This document shows positions 8,055 through 15,047 of a DNA stretch of 40,082 bases, in pieces (the stretch's first letter is position 1; each line of letters begins with the position of its first letter). This DNA is from Synergistaceae bacterium (lineage in GTDB: Bacteria; Synergistota; Synergistia; Synergistales; Aminobacteriaceae): positions 1-40,082 of the forward strand of contig JAISUO010000111.1 in NCBI GenBank assembly GCA_031272035.1, given 5' to 3'. The translations under genes were made by a program, and so were the position numbers. The notes under the pieces were generated by a model. The model was not told where the DNA came from. It ran no database searches and saw nothing but the letters and a program-made list of their open reading frames with translations.

Positions 8055-8086
8055 AAAAAAAGCCCCCTTCGCTGTAAGAGGGCTTT
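8055..8086 (-). terminator. Intrinsic terminator in the leader of the CYTH/Ppx operon (attenuator or sRNA end)
   Basis: On the minus strand, AAAGCCCTCTT and AAGGGGGCTTT pair (one mismatch) around a six-base loop and run into seven T. It lies about 50 bp upstream of the start codon at 8006 and about 120 bp downstream of a good minus-strand promoter. No minus-strand gene lies upstream for it to end. It may therefore control read-through into the operon, or end a short RNA. Confidence 0.7.
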
Positions 8087-8211
8087 GATTGACTTCACAC
8101 ACAGAAAACCCCCTGCTTTCGGTTTTTCGCAAAACTGCCGCCAAAATCCGAATCCGAGATATTCTGCTTTGTATGTAGCGTCTATATAAACCAGATTATT
8201 TCTCATTGCTT

Positions 8212-8239
8212 AATTTATCATATTCTCCGACATTGTCAA
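8212..8239 (-). promoter_or_regulatory. Minus-strand promoter for the CYTH/Ppx leader
   Basis: On the minus strand TTGACA (8239-8234) is followed after 16 bp by TAAATT (8217-8212). Transcription would start near 8205 and give a leader of about 200 nt before the CYTH-like gene. The -35 region overlaps that of the divergent promoter for DUF2148. Confidence 0.5.
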
Positions 8240-8263
8240 GAAAATTGTCGTATCTGTGATAAT
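8233..8263 (+). promoter_or_regulatory. Candidate divergent promoter for the DUF2148 gene
   Basis: TTGTCA (8233-8238) is followed by GATAAT (8258-8263), with an upstream TG giving an extended -10 form. The spacer is 19 bp, longer than ideal. It lies about 35 bp before the start codon at 8298. The -35 bases are the complement of the minus-strand promoter's -35, so the two promoters should interfere. Confidence 0.4.
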
Positions 8264-8297
8264 GTATTCTCATAAGTTATCCAAGGGGGGATATACG

Positions 8298-8837
8298 ATG
8301 ATTGACTCGAAAAAAGCGGAGGAACAGGCGGTTTTGAATTTGGCTTATTCCGTATGCGCGGCGGTGCGAACCGCGCCCAAGGCCTGCGGAACGGACCATT
8401 TGGAAACGGGAATATTGACGGGTGAAGAGAAGAAAAAACTGGCGGATGAAATGAGGCGCCTCGGAAAAAGCTTCGGAGAAGAGGGGAAATTTTTTATCCG
8501 CGACGCGGGGAACGTGGACGCGAGCACAGCTGTCGTAATTGTCGGCGCCAAATACGAGGTCAGAGGACTGGAAGAATTATGCACACTCTGCGGTTTTTCG
8601 GGCTGTAAAGCCTGCTCGGAAGCCGGAGCGACGTGTATTTATACGCCTCTTGACCTGGGGATCGCGCTGGGGTCGGCCGTCGCGCTCGTTGCGGACAATC
8701 GGGTGGACAGCAGAATCATGTTTACCATCGGGAAAGCCGCCGCTTCTCTGGGGTTGCTTGGCGAATATAAAATGATTATGGGCGTTCCTCTGTCTGTTTC
8801 AGGAAAATCTCCGTTCTTCGACAGGGCTCCGCACTGA
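8298..8837 (+). CDS. DUF2148 ferredoxin-domain protein
   Basis: The 179-residue protein matches the DUF2148 family of small ferredoxin-domain proteins. Its C-terminal half has the characteristic LCTLCGFSGCKACSEAG cluster of cysteines (about residues 94-110) followed by another Cys and LDLGIALGSAVALV. The cysteines probably bind an iron-sulfur cluster. Members are common in anaerobes and their role is not known. ATG at 8298 is chosen because AAGGGGGG lies at the correct distance; an upstream in-frame ATG has no such site. It is transcribed away from the CYTH/Ppx operon and stands alone. Confidence 0.85.
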   Translation: MIDSKKAEEQAVLNLAYSVCAAVRTAPKACGTDHLETGILTGEEKKKLADEMRRLGKSFGEEGKFFIRDAGNVDASTAVVIVGAKYEVRGLEELCTLCGFSGCKACSEAGATCIYTPLDLGIALGSAVALVADNRVDSRIMFTIGKAAASLGLLGEYKMIMGVPLSVSGKSPFFDRAPH

Positions 8838-8859
8838 GGAATACTTTCTGACCGGTATC

Positions 8860-8885
8860 AAGGGCGGGTCGCAAAGCCCGCCCTT
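8860..8885. terminator. GC-rich hairpin between convergent genes
   Basis: AAGGGCGGG and CCCGCCCTT form a perfect stem around an 8-nt loop, between the DUF2148 stop and the CoA-transferase stop. There is no T-run on either side, so it is a weak terminator candidate for both strands. Confidence 0.45.
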
Positions 8886-8907
8886 CAGGGCCGCTTATAG
8901 TAATCGG

Positions 8908-10089
8908 TCATATAATCCCCTCGCTGCGCAACTGGTCATATTCCTCCCGCGACAGTTTGAGTTCTTCAAGATAAAGTTTTTCATTATAAGATCCCATTTT
9001 CGGGCCAGCCCAATGGACATGCCCTGGCGTCTCAGAAAGTATGGGCGTTACATTCTGCATCGAAAGTTTGCCGAATTGCTCAGTCTCCAGGCTGATAATA
9101 TCATTTCTGGCGGCAAAATGCGGGTCTTTGAACATATCTTCAACAGTGAAAACTTTACTGCAGGGAATGTCATTGCCTAATATATCCAGACACTCCTGGA
9201 TCGTATGCTCCCTAACCCAGGCTTCCGCAATCTGTTCCATTTCGTCATGATGTACAGCACGGGCGTTCATCGTGTTGAATCGCTCATCTTTAAGTAATTC
9301 AGGCATATCAATCAGATTTGCAAACTTTTGAAACAGTTTGTCTCCTCCTACGGCCATGACCAGATACTGTTCATCTTTAGTAAGGTAATGACCAGAAGGC
9401 ACCGTCGCTATATGACGATTACCATTTCTCGTCTTTACAATGCCCGCGTAAGAATATTCCACTAAACCAGATTCCATGAGACGCAAGATACTTTCATACA
9501 GAGTGGAATCGATTTGCTGACCTCGCCCTGTTTCCACCACATCTCTGTTATAAATTGCAATAAGAGCTCCCATCGCGCCAAAAATGCCCGCCGTAAAATC
9601 TGCCAAAGCTATGCCGGTTCTGGTCGGTGGACCATCTCTATAACCCGTCACATGAGTCAAACCGCCCAGCGCCATGCCTATTCGATCAAAAGCAGGCTTA
9701 TCTCTGTAAGGGCCATCCTGTCCATAACCTGAAATATTGACCAGGATCAAACGTGGATTAATTTCCTGTAACCGATCCCAGGGGAAACCCAATTTTGTCA
9801 GTGTTCCAGGACGCATATTTTGTATCAGAATGTCGGCATCTCGCAGTAAATCTGTGAATAATTCCTTACCTCGTTCGCTTTTTATATCCAAAGTTACACA
9901 TTTTTTATTGCGGTCTTCCACGGTAAACCACAGATTGGGAAACAGTCCCATCCCGCGCAACATGTCTCCGCTTCCAGGCGCCTCGATTTTCAATACATCT
10001 GCTCCAAAATCCGCCAAAAGGCAACTGCAAAAGGGCCCCGCAACCGCATGTCCCAATTCAATCACTTTCAAACCCTGCAATGCTTCCAT
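8908..10089 (-). CDS. Class III (CaiB/BaiF-type) CoA transferase
   Basis: The 393-residue protein has the normal length and motifs of family III CoA transferases: GLKVIELGHAVAGPFCS at the N terminus, LLADFGADVLKIE, then the active-site region GIALADFTAGIFGA with the catalytic Asp at residue 164, and GRGQQIDSTLYESIL. These enzymes move CoA between carboxylic acids through an aspartyl-CoA thioester. AGGAGGG precedes the ATG. The gene follows an MFS carrier gene by 16 bp, so the pair probably imports an organic acid and activates it. This recalls oxalate/formate antiporter plus formyl-CoA:oxalate CoA transferase, but no decarboxylase is present and the substrate is open. Its base composition is somewhat more A+T-rich than that of core genes. 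Confidence 0.92.
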   Translation of the reverse strand: MEALQGLKVIELGHAVAGPFCSCLLADFGADVLKIEAPGSGDMLRGMGLFPNLWFTVEDRNKKCVTLDIKSERGKELFTDLLRDADILIQNMRPGTLTKLGFPWDRLQEINPRLILVNISGYGQDGPYRDKPAFDRIGMALGGLTHVTGYRDGPPTRTGIALADFTAGIFGAMGALIAIYNRDVVETGRGQQIDSTLYESILRLMESGLVEYSYAGIVKTRNGNRHIATVPSGHYLTKDEQYLVMAVGGDKLFQKFANLIDMPELLKDERFNTMNARAVHHDEMEQIAEAWVREHTIQECLDILGNDIPCSKVFTVEDMFKDPHFAARNDIISLETEQFGKLSMQNVTPILSETPGHVHWAGPKMGSYNEKLYLEELKLSREEYDQLRSEGII

Positions 10090-10105
10090 GAAAAACCCTC
10101 CTGAT

Positions 10106-11353
10106 TTATCGGTCGCTTTCGGTTTCTTTTATCGCCAGGCTGACGGCGGAAGCCGCGATGCCGAACACGATGGCAGCGGTCCATACCGCCGTGTAGCTTT
10201 TTGTCGCCTCAAAACATATCCCGGCAAACCACGCTCCGAAAAAACCGCCGATCTGGTGGACAAAGAAGACCAAACCATACAGCGTGGCGATGCTGCCCGC
10301 GCCAAAGACCCTGTTGATGATCCCCGACACGGGAGGGACGGTTGCCGCGCCTGAGAACCCGAACAACGCCGTGAAAAGCGTCACGGTCGGCAAAGTTTTG
10401 GGAACCACCAGAAAAAGCAGAATGGTTATGGGCCGTAAGCCATAATAAAACCCAAGAACGTTTTTCATTTTGAATTTTCCGCACAGACTTCCGCTTAAAA
10501 CCGAGCCAACTATCGTCGCGACGCCGTAAACCGAAAAGGCGTAAGCTACGGCTTCGGGGGAAAATCCGAAGGAACGGATTTGTGTGGGGAGGTGATTGGT
10601 GATGAGCGCCATGTGAAAGCCGCAGGTAAAAAAACCGAGCATGAGATAGATGTAAGTTTTGCTTTTCAAAGCCCTTTGGAACATCGCTTTGATGTTTACC
10701 CGGTCTTCCGCTAAATGCGAGGAAGACGAGGGAGAAAGATTTTCCCCGGACCGAACCTGCTTTTTGTCCTTTTTGCCCATCCAAAGCGATACGGGCAGCA
10801 TCAGAGACAGGGGAACGGCCAGAACGAGCATTCCGTGCATGAGGCCGCCGGTCCTTATCAGCGAATTGATGACAGGGGACAGGGCTGTGTTGCCGACGCC
10901 GCTGCTCGCGTTCACGATCCCCGAAACGGCAGAAACCGACCGGGGCGGAATTTTGGGCGTGAGCGTCCCCATGATGATTCCATAAGAAAGCGCTCCGGTG
11001 CCGGCGGGCAGTATGAAGCCCAAACACAGAATGAGCGGAGCGATCGATTTGCATAACGGTGTAAGGACCATTCCGACGAGCATGAGCGCGATGCCCGAGA
11101 CGAGAACAGACACGTTTCCTTTCTTCGCGGCCATAATCCCGAACAGAGGCTGCACCAGGCCGAATATCAACTGTCCCACGGCCAGCACAAAACTGACGGA
11201 GGCGAAGGAGGTTCCGGAGCTGTCGATAATGGAATGGAGCATGATCCCGTAATTATTTCTGATGCCGGCGCTCATGGCGTAAATCAATACGCCCGCGAAA
11301 GTCAGAAGAACAACTCTAAAAATGACGTTCAATTTATTCCCGTCTTTCATCAT
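10106..11353 (-). CDS. MFS transporter, probably for an organic acid
   Basis: The 415-residue protein has about twelve membrane segments in two halves joined by a charged loop near residue 200 (MGKKDKKQVRSGEN). This is a standard major facilitator architecture. A conserved-type motif GLVQPLFGIMAAKKG follows the second segment. The overall style resembles oxalate/formate-antiporter-like and monocarboxylate carriers, though I do not recognise a specific substrate signature. Start chosen at 11353 because AAAGGACC lies just upstream; an upstream ATG at 11374 has no ribosome site. The CoA-transferase gene follows directly, suggesting the cargo is a carboxylic acid. The 101-bp inverted-repeat element ends 49 bp upstream of the start and may affect its promoter. 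Confidence 0.85.
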   Translation of the reverse strand: MMKDGNKLNVIFRVVLLTFAGVLIYAMSAGIRNNYGIMLHSIIDSSGTSFASVSFVLAVGQLIFGLVQPLFGIMAAKKGNVSVLVSGIALMLVGMVLTPLCKSIAPLILCLGFILPAGTGALSYGIIMGTLTPKIPPRSVSAVSGIVNASSGVGNTALSPVINSLIRTGGLMHGMLVLAVPLSLMLPVSLWMGKKDKKQVRSGENLSPSSSSHLAEDRVNIKAMFQRALKSKTYIYLMLGFFTCGFHMALITNHLPTQIRSFGFSPEAVAYAFSVYGVATIVGSVLSGSLCGKFKMKNVLGFYYGLRPITILLFLVVPKTLPTVTLFTALFGFSGAATVPPVSGIINRVFGAGSIATLYGLVFFVHQIGGFFGAWFAGICFEATKSYTAVWTAAIVFGIAASAVSLAIKETESDR

Positions 11354-11401
11354 AAGAGGTCCTTTCAGCGTCATATTGTGAAGTGCCGATTAAAGCCAAT
11401 A

Positions 11402-11502
11402 ATACCAATTTGAAATAAAAGGCCTAAAGTTAGAATAGCTAAAAGCAGTGATATTCAAACATTAGCTTCTTCATTAACGCTCGGTTGAAAGCAAATTGGT
11501 AT
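11402..11502 (-). repeat. 101-bp inverted-repeat element, copy A (MITE-like)
   Basis: The ends ATACCAATTTG and CAAATTGGTAT are perfect 11-bp terminal inverted repeats. The 101 bp are the exact reverse complement of 14038-14138. A TA lies one base inside each end, so the core could be CCAATTTG...CAAATTGG flanked by a TA duplication, as left by IS630/mariner-type transposases. It has no coding capacity. It lies just upstream of the MFS gene. Confidence 0.92.
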
Positions 11503-11526
11503 AAAACTAAGCGGTCGAATGCACCG

Positions 11527-11577
11527 CAGCTGCGCTGAATTTTCGTCAGATCTGCGCAGGCAGATTCAGCGCAGTTG
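11527..11577. repeat. Inverted repeat downstream of the PhzF-like gene
   Basis: Arms CAGCTGCGCTGAAT (11527-11540) and ATTCAGCGCAGTTG (11564-11577) are complementary apart from one G/T pair, around a 23-nt loop. It starts 3 bp after the PhzF-like stop. It could protect or end that transcript, but there is no T-run. Confidence 0.6.
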
Positions 11578-11580
11578 GCT

Positions 11581-12363
11581 CTAATCAGCGTTTACGTAAA
11601 TTTCAGCTTCGGAGAAAAGCGCAGCTTTCCCGCTCAATAGAATGCGTTCCCCCAAGTATTGACAGTAAAGGACACCGCCCCGGGCGGAAGCCTGATACGC
11701 TGTCCATTCATTAGAGCCGGTTTTCCCCGCCCACAGCGGCACCACATGACAATGCCCTCTTCCGCAGACAGGGTCTTCCGCCACGTTACATTTCGGGGCA
11801 AAGGATCGGGTCACGCAATCATATTGTTCGCCCAAGGCGGTGATATGCAGGCACAGTCCCTCCATCCTGCGGATGAGTTCCTGATTTGCCGTGACCCCCC
11901 GGACTTGAGCCTCATTCTCCAGCACACAGACCAGGTCCGCGCCCATGTACGCCTCAACGGGCATGACGCCCAGAGCCGCGGCCATGTCTTCTGTGACAGG
12001 AATGGGCGTGAGTTGGAAAGACGGAAAATCCATCGTCAACATATCGCCGTTTTTCTCCACCGTCAGCCGCCCGCTCAGAGTGTCGAAAGCCACTGTCGTC
12101 AACTCCGGCCGCACGAAGCGGAAAATGACATAGGCGGTGGCCAGGGTGGCGTGGCCGCAGAGTTCCACTTCGCCGCCCGGCGTGAACCAGCGCAGATGAC
12201 AGACATTCCCCTCTTTAACGGCAAAAGCTGTTTCAGAGAGGTTGTTTTCTGCTGTAATTTTCATCATCAGTTCATCCGAGAGCCAGGCATCCAGAATGCA
12301 GACAGCGGCAGGGTTGCCGCCAAATACCCTGTCCGTAAATGCGTCAACTACATATTGTTTCAT
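11581..12363 (-). CDS. PhzF-family isomerase-like protein
   Basis: The 260-residue protein belongs to the PhzF (DapF-like fold) family. Seen are the N-terminal VDAFTDRVFGGNPAAVCILD with the conserved G-N-P-A, NLSETAFAV with the catalytic-type Glu near residue 45, FTPGGEVELCGHATLATAYV, and a C-terminal EDPVCGRGHCHVVPLW, where most members have GSGH. In phenazine producers PhzF isomerises dihydro-hydroxyanthranilate; no other phz gene is here, so this is a family member of unknown substrate. AAGGAG precedes the ATG. It follows a MocR-type regulator gene on the same strand, and a 17-bp palindrome lies about 100 bp upstream of its start, so regulation by that neighbour is plausible. Both genes lie between the two perfect copies of the 101-bp element. 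Confidence 0.9.
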   Translation of the reverse strand: MKQYVVDAFTDRVFGGNPAAVCILDAWLSDELMMKITAENNLSETAFAVKEGNVCHLRWFTPGGEVELCGHATLATAYVIFRFVRPELTTVAFDTLSGRLTVEKNGDMLTMDFPSFQLTPIPVTEDMAAALGVMPVEAYMGADLVCVLENEAQVRGVTANQELIRRMEGLCLHITALGEQYDCVTRSFAPKCNVAEDPVCGRGHCHVVPLWAGKTGSNEWTAYQASARGGVLYCQYLGERILLSGKAALFSEAEIYVNAD

Positions 12364-12464
12364 TTTTGCGCTCCTTCTCTATATTTATTTTTAAGCTTCT
12401 TTATATTCTTTTAATTCTAACTTCCCTAATATTAATATAGAAAAATACGCCACACAATATATTT

Positions 12465-12481
12465 ATTGTACGGCGTACAAT
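12465..12481. promoter_or_regulatory. Palindrome upstream of the PhzF-like gene (operator candidate)
   Basis: ATTGTAC and GTACAAT are perfect arms around GGC. A further half-site TTGTAC lies at 12569-12574. The region down to the start codon at 12363 is very A+T-rich and would hold the promoter. The MocR-type regulator encoded just upstream is the obvious candidate to bind it. Confidence 0.5.
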
Positions 12482-12595
12482 GTTTTAACGATGCTCAGGC
12501 AGTGCCTGGAAATAAAATTTACAACTTCCTGCTTTTAATGTTACTGCACCTATTTTTAAGTGAATGAATTGTACACCTCAGTTTCAGGCGCTCCA

Positions 12596-13972
12596 TCAGG
12601 ACTCGATCAGCTCCGCTAATATTTTTATCCCCTTTTCAAGCTGTTCCAAGTCTTTGGGAGCACAGATGGAAAGCCGAACGGCATGAGCAGGGGGTGTTTT
12701 GCCTATGGCAAACCTTTCTGCCGCATAAACCTGGACACCCTTTGAAAGCGCAATATCTTCAAATCCCTTACCTGTATGTCTTTCAGGCAACAGCAGCCAT
12801 CGAAAAATATCTGTTTCTTTTCCTCGGCATATTTCTCCTGAGAGCCATTGATCGACGACCAGGCTTCGCAATGCCGTATTATCTTTATGGTTTTCAATTA
12901 TAGTTTCAAATTGCCCGGAAGCTATAATACGAGCTGACAATTCCGCCATCAAGGGAACAACCGATACATTCAAATTATAAAGTGCGTCCGAAACGGCACT
13001 TTTATAAAGCGGCGGCACTGACAGATATGCTATTCTAAGTCCGGGGGCTATTACTTTTGATAAGGTAGCGATGTAAATGCCCTTATTTTTAATATAGTCA
13101 GATATGGCGGTCATGCCGGTTTCCATAAGCTGATAGGTTCCATCTTCAATCAAAATACAATCATGCTGTGTCGCAACCTTTGCAATTTCCATCCTTTGCG
13201 CTTCCGGCATTGTAATCGTAGTGGGGTTATGGCAAGCCGGAATAACGTATATGCCATTCATTCTTTCCCGGTTGCATATCGTTTCCAGGGCGCTCACATC
13301 CATGCCTTCATCACCCTGAGGAACAGGAATTAGCTGTATTCCCAACATTGCGGCTGCGGTTTTGATCCCTGGATAGGTATGTTCGTCCACAGCAATTTTG
13401 TCACCGCGTTTGAATACAGCGGCGAGAACGGCGGACAGCGCATTTTGCCCGCCACTGGCAAACAGGACTTGTTCGCGGTCAATATTGTGACCACAACAGC
13501 TTAACAATCTAACTGCCGCATCTTTTTGCCATCCCATTGTCCGATCTGTTTGATAGCTGAACAGATCGACAGCCTGGGCGTTATTGGTAATCTCCTTCAG
13601 CATTTGCATTAAAACCGCATTGCCCGACGACTCTGGAACGGTGGCGCCCATATCGATGTTACCATCAATATTTTCCGATACAAGTCGCCTATTTGTAAGC
13701 GCACCGTAAGACACGAATGTTCCATTTCCAACCGTAGCAGATAATAACCCCTTTAACTCGCACAACTTAAAGGCTTTTGATACTGTGCTTACATTCAGAT
13801 CAAGGAAATCGGCAAGCTCCCTTTGTGGAGGCAGTTTTGTACCGGGTTTAATTACCCCGTCTGTAATATCCTGTTCTAATTGACGGGCTAAACTTTGATA
13901 TAAAGATCTGTTGCTTCTATCCAGTTTCGGTTTCCATGTCAAAGGGTAATCTTCAAAAGAATTGACTGGCAC
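12596..13972 (-). CDS. MocR-type regulator (GntR HTH plus aminotransferase-like domain)
   Basis: The 458-residue protein joins a winged helix (SLYQSLARQLEQDITDGVIK, then LPPQRELADFLDLNVSTVSK and a G-x-G-T-F wing) to a fold-type I aminotransferase-like domain. The latter has ASGGQNALSAVLAA, a D/Y region near VIPACHNPTTI, and the PLP lysine in TLSKVIAPGLRIAYL. MocR proteins sense amino-acid or vitamin B6-like ligands through PLP and usually control a neighbouring gene. GTG at 13972 is chosen because GAGGTG lies six bases upstream; an ATG at 13993 has no such site. Codons and bases are visibly more A+T-rich than in core genes here (13021-13080 is 40% G+C by count, against 60% in 23101-23160). 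The gene was probably acquired. Confidence 0.9.
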   Translation of the reverse strand: MPVNSFEDYPLTWKPKLDRSNRSLYQSLARQLEQDITDGVIKPGTKLPPQRELADFLDLNVSTVSKAFKLCELKGLLSATVGNGTFVSYGALTNRRLVSENIDGNIDMGATVPESSGNAVLMQMLKEITNNAQAVDLFSYQTDRTMGWQKDAAVRLLSCCGHNIDREQVLFASGGQNALSAVLAAVFKRGDKIAVDEHTYPGIKTAAAMLGIQLIPVPQGDEGMDVSALETICNRERMNGIYVIPACHNPTTITMPEAQRMEIAKVATQHDCILIEDGTYQLMETGMTAISDYIKNKGIYIATLSKVIAPGLRIAYLSVPPLYKSAVSDALYNLNVSVVPLMAELSARIIASGQFETIIENHKDNTALRSLVVDQWLSGEICRGKETDIFRWLLLPERHTGKGFEDIALSKGVQVYAAERFAIGKTPPAHAVRLSICAPKDLEQLEKGIKILAELIES

Positions 13973-14006
13973 AATTATCACCTCGCCGAGCATCCATTAA
14001 TTGAAA

Positions 14007-14019
14007 TGTTCATTGAACA
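14007..14019. promoter_or_regulatory. Palindrome upstream of the MocR gene (possible autoregulatory operator)
   Basis: TGTTCA and TGAACA are perfect arms around one T, 35 bp before the GTG start. A second palindrome ATACGTAT lies at 14023-14030. These would overlap the regulator's own promoter. The sites differ from the palindrome before the PhzF-like gene. Confidence 0.35.
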
Positions 14020-14037
14020 TTCATACGTATATGATTG

Positions 14038-14138
14038 ATACCAATTTGCTTTCAACCGAGCGTTAATGAAGAAGCTAATGTTTGAATATCACTGCTTTTA
14101 GCTATTCTAACTTTAGGCCTTTTATTTCAAATTGGTAT
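14038..14138 (+). repeat. 101-bp inverted-repeat element, copy B (MITE-like)
   Basis: It is identical over 101 bp to the reverse complement of copy A at 11402-11502, with ATACCAATTTG and CAAATTGGTAT ends. It fits between the end of the FCD/GntR gene, 6 bp away, and the promoter region of the MocR gene. Complete identity points to recent movement or conversion. Confidence 0.92.
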
Positions 14139-14144
14139 GAAACA

Positions 14145-14834
14145 TCAATCTCTTACACGCATGTGGGTTTGCAGGTCCCGGGAGGTGTTTTTCAGATGAA
14201 ACTCCAGCGCGGCGGTGGCGGCTTCCAGGTCTCCCGCCCGGACGGCCTCCAGGATTTTCCGGTGCTGCTGCTGAGATTCTTCCCGCATGGACTCCAGGTG
14301 CAGACGAACATAGCGGTCGATCTGCTGACGCAGGCGGGCGATCATGTCCAGGGTCAGAGGACGGTCCGCCGGTTCGTGAAGAGTATTGTGAAATTCGATA
14401 TTCAGCTCTCGCCAGACCATGCAGTCCGGTTCGGTTTCCATTCTGTCCAGCAGAGCCTCTGCCGCTGCCACGACCTCGTCTGAAATCGAAGGCAGCGCAA
14501 TTCGCAAAACACTGACTTCCAGAGCGGTCAGCATTTCGTAAATCTCACGGGCTTCCTCAAGGGTCAGCTTCGTCACCGTCGCTCCCCTTCTGCCGTGAAA
14601 ATCCACGAGTCCCTCCATTTCCAGGAGGCGTAACGCTTCCCGCAGGGGAATAGGGCTGACGTTAAGGCGTTCTGCCAGCTGACTCTGATGAAGAGCTTCC
14701 CCTTCCAGCAAAATCCCGCGGTAAATGGCCTCGCGCAGAACATTGGCAATATAATAGGAAGCAGAGTTATTCTGCATCTGCGCGGGAATCAGCTCCTGCA
14801 ACGGATCTTTGCCAGGTGTACATTCGTTTGTCAT
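14145..14834 (-). CDS. FCD-domain GntR-family transcription regulator
   Basis: The 229-residue protein has an N-terminal winged helix (about residues 25-85) with ALHQSQLAERLNVSPIPLRE as recognition region and GLVDFHGRRGATVTKL as wing. It is followed by an all-helical FCD ligand domain, where Asp/His residues that usually hold a metal are present (FHNTLH near residue 150, QQHRKIL near 190, LEFHLKN near 212). Such repressors answer to organic acids or their derivatives. It is encoded upstream of the MocR gene on the same strand and divergent from kbl, so likely targets are the acid carrier/CoA-transferase pair or kbl itself. The proposed ATG has GAAGGG about 12 nt upstream, a rather long spacing. 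Confidence 0.9.
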   Translation of the reverse strand: MTNECTPGKDPLQELIPAQMQNNSASYYIANVLREAIYRGILLEGEALHQSQLAERLNVSPIPLREALRLLEMEGLVDFHGRRGATVTKLTLEEAREIYEMLTALEVSVLRIALPSISDEVVAAAEALLDRMETEPDCMVWRELNIEFHNTLHEPADRPLTLDMIARLRQQIDRYVRLHLESMREESQQQHRKILEAVRAGDLEAATAALEFHLKNTSRDLQTHMRVRD

Positions 14835-14987
14835 GTCGTTTCACACCCTTCGTCTGTAACGGTTCTCGGGCAACGTCCAATCTGGATTATACCCCGTCAG
14901 AGGCTCGAACTCCGAATATATTTTATATTCCTTTGTGTTCACCTTGTTCTTTCCCGTTTTCTGTGACACACTGAGGAAAATTGCCTG

Positions 14988-15015
14988 AACCGGGGGAGGC
15001 CGGTTGCGCTCCCCC
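14988..15015 (+). promoter_or_regulatory. Alternative hairpins in the kbl leader
   Basis: AACCGG (14988-14993) can pair with CCGGTT (15000-15005), or GGGGGAG (14992-14998) with CTCCCCC (15009-15015); the two hairpins exclude each other. They lie about 33 bp before the kbl start. A regulatory role is a guess. Confidence 0.3.
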
Positions 15016-15047
15016 TGAGTTTGACGACGAGTATGGAGGGATGACAG

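Noticed and set aside
8024-8206. 60-codon minus-strand frame in the CYTH/Ppx leader as a protein gene
   Set aside because: It starts almost at the predicted transcription start, has no ribosome site, and runs through the terminator. A leader-peptide role is possible but unsupported.
12496-12508. CAGGCA-G-TGCCTG palindrome as terminator of the MocR gene
   Set aside because: It lies about 90 bp after the stop and has no T-run on either strand.
11402-14138. Composite transposon formed by the two 101-bp elements
   Set aside because: No transposase lies in or between the elements, and they are too short to be IS elements. MITE-like copies fit better.
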